DNA from: Candidatus Roizmanbacteria bacterium RIFCSPHIGHO2_02_FULL_43_11
Lineage (GTDB): Bacteria; Patescibacteriota; Microgenomatia; UBA1406; HO2-37-13b
DNA length: 14,268 nt
NCBI GenBank assembly: GCA_001789515.1
Contig: MFZT01000006.1
Coordinates: 1-14,268, forward strand
Direction of reading: 5' to 3'
Shown here: positions 12,919 to 14,268 of the stretch, piece by piece
Position numbering within the stretch: the stretch's first letter is position 1
How the letters are laid out: each line of letters opens with the position of its first letter
Made by a program: the position numbers and the translations under genes
The notes under the pieces: model-generated
Told to the model about the DNA's origin: nothing
The model's database searches: none
What the model saw: only the letters and a program-made list of their open reading frames with translations

Positions 12919-14268
12919 CTACTTGAGTGACTGCGGGATCGTTACTCCATATTTCCCAATCACATGCGACCCTGCTCTTGGTGGAAGTGACACTTCAATA
13001 AGTGGAGCCATCTCGTTTTCTGAGACCTGCAGTCCCCGCAAGCGCAATAAATAACGAAATCCGTTATCAATGCTTACGCCGTCATAACTTAAGAAAAATT
13101 CCCTTCCTTTGGTTTGCTGTTTGATATAGTGCACAACCTGGTCTTTGTATATAAGACCTGCATAATCTGTTTGAACTGTTTTCTGAAACCATGCAATGTG
13201 GATAAGTGCAAGCAGCAAGCTGGTTAAGATAAGAGGAACAGCTCTCTTCTTTTGAATGGCGAAATCCGTAATCGCCAATAATATAAATGGCATGAGAAAT
13301 ATAAAGTAATACTCTGAGGGCCGCTTGCCATATATGCCAAAAAAGACCGGTGTAAAAATCCAAAGACTCGCCGCAATTCCATATAAAACTTTCTGAAAAC
13401 TTTTTGTGTGGAAGAACAAATATGCCATGATTGCGAACATAAGTACATACATTATCTGCATAAGAATAGTTATCGGGAAAACAGTAAACGATTTCATGAA
13501 GTGAGTAAAAGGAATAATCCAAATAAACATATCGCGTTCATACACATCTATTTTGGTAAAGAAAAAATTAAAGAGGAGCTGTGTATTAAGAAAGTTATGA
13601 CGAATGTCAAAAAGGATCAGCGGAACAAGAGTTGTAAGAAATCCCAGTCCAAGAACTAACACTGCTTTAACGGGTACTCCTTTTCCTTTTATTTCATAAC
13701 TGGCAAAAAGTGCAGCACAAAAAATCATGAACACAAACTGAAAATGCATATTTGAGAAAAATCCAAGAGCGAGCCCAAGTATGGCCCAGATAAGAAGCTG
13801 CTTTGAATTAGTGTGCAGATAATGAAATAGGAAAAGCACTGTCATAACGCCTAAAGGGATATAAAGTGGCCACCACGGGATGCTATCATACATATGTGCA
13901 AGAGGGTTAAACGTCCATAAAAACAGGAAAAGCAAGGCATGTCTTGACGAGAAGATGCGTGAAACTGTGAGGTATGACAGTGCAAAAAAAAGCAGGCCCA
14001 TAAGTACCACAAAGAAATACAATGCGAACGGATGCATGTTCGTCAATAAATACAACGGGATAAGCATATACGTAAAATATGGAGCAAGAAAAAAGCCCAG
14101 GTCATTATTTGTACGAGGACCAAGAAGCGTGAACGTATGGTTTTTTACAACATTCCAGATTTGATTGGAAAACTGCTCCTGATCCCATCCGAACGTGATG
14201 CGATGTTCAAGATTGTAGAGACGAGTCAGCATGAAGAGAGCGAAGACAACAAAGAAAGCAAGGGTAAA
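12919..14268 (-). CDS. Polytopic membrane glycosyltransferase-like protein (GT-C/PMT type), N-terminus cut by window edge
   Basis: The frame is open to the right edge: 12 codons (FTLAFFVVFALF, part of a first helix) precede the first visible ATG at 14232, so the true start lies outside. 449 codons are visible. About ten to twelve hydrophobic helices are seen, with the first external loop carrying FGWDQEQ (Asp29 of the visible part). An acidic residue in that loop is the hallmark of GT-C enzymes (ArnT, PMT, RgtA-D types) that use lipid-linked sugars. A short soluble C-terminal domain (about the last 75 residues, from VQTDYAGLIYKDQVVHYIKQ) has an alpha/beta look typical of these proteins. The likely role is transfer of sugar from a polyprenyl-phosphate donor to a protein or glycan on the outer face. 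The GT-C assignment rests on topology and the loop Asp and is not certain. Confidence 0.7.
   Translation of the reverse strand, partial: FTLAFFVVFALFMLTRLYNLEHRITFGWDQEQFSNQIWNVVKNHTFTLLGPRTNNDLGFFLAPYFTYMLIPLYLLTNMHPFALYFFVVLMGLLFFALSYLTVSRIFSSRHALLFLFLWTFNPLAHMYDSIPWWPLYIPLGVMTVLFLFHYLHTNSKQLLIWAILGLALGFFSNMHFQFVFMIFCAALFASYEIKGKGVPVKAVLVLGLGFLTTLVPLILFDIRHNFLNTQLLFNFFFTKIDVYERDMFIWIIPFTHFMKSFTVFPITILMQIMYVLMFAIMAYLFFHTKSFQKVLYGIAASLWIFTPVFFGIYGKRPSEYYFIFLMPFILLAITDFAIQKKRAVPLILTSLLLALIHIAWFQKTVQTDYAGLIYKDQVVHYIKQQTKGREFFLSYDGVSIDNGFRYLLRLRGLQVSENEMAPLIEVSLPPRAGSHVIGKYGVTIPQSLK

Noticed and set aside
12884..12934. Bidirectional terminator between the 59-aa gene and the GT-C gene
   Set aside because: Two short inverted pairs (CTCAAG with CTTGAG, GCAGTCA with TGACTGC) exist but interlock rather than nest, with a long loop and no T-run.

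Overview
The window looks like a chromosomal piece of a Candidate Phyla Radiation / Patescibacteria genome, most likely Microgenomates (Roizmanbacteria- or Woesebacteria-like). That assignment is inference. It rests on the compact layout of short envelope proteins, the style of the FtsX, RF2, VanZ, lamin-tail and PilM-like proteins, the near absence of Shine-Dalgarno sequences, and promoter -10 boxes lying almost on the start codons. An RF2 gene with an SPF anticodon motif, and at least four genes ending in TGA, argue for the standard bacterial code and against the UGA-recoding lineages (Gracilibacteria, Absconditabacteria).

Left part (1-6442, all minus strand), in transcription order: a single-pass protein with a small C-terminal domain (168 aa), ftsE, ftsX, a signal-peptide lamin-tail protein, a VanZ-like membrane protein, a CAP/SCP membrane protein, a 95-aa three-helix membrane protein, a short RmlA-type nucleotidyltransferase, and a CHAP-domain hydrolase cut by the left edge. 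The content is cell envelope and division: FtsEX normally controls peptidoglycan hydrolases, and a CHAP hydrolase is encoded in the same stretch. A perfect 34-bp palindrome lies across the nucleotidyltransferase stop codon and just upstream of the CHAP promoter.

Middle (6459-7614): two plus-strand genes, an HExxH metallopeptidase and a RibD-C/DHFR-fold reductase, overlap by 4 bp. They are bracketed by two arrays of a degenerate 8-bp repeat in inverted orientation that share a 20-bp exact match. This block sits between prfB and the ftsE-ftsX cluster, genes that are neighbours in many bacteria. It therefore looks like an insertion into an ancestral prfB-ftsEX operon, and it is the most interesting structure here.

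Right part (7611-14268): on the minus strand, a short-form alpha-glucan phosphorylase followed 3 bp later by a VIT1/CCC1 metal transporter, then a PilM-like/LytR_C fusion protein and prfB (RF2), the last two each with their own promoter. Divergent from the phosphorylase is a 59-aa plus-strand gene with a near-consensus promoter (TTGACA, 17 bp, TAGAAT) whose expected start site falls on the ATG. A polytopic GT-C-type membrane protein runs off the right edge. There are no rRNA or tRNA genes, CRISPR arrays, transposases or convincing rho-independent terminators, and no gene-free stretch longer than about 130 bp.
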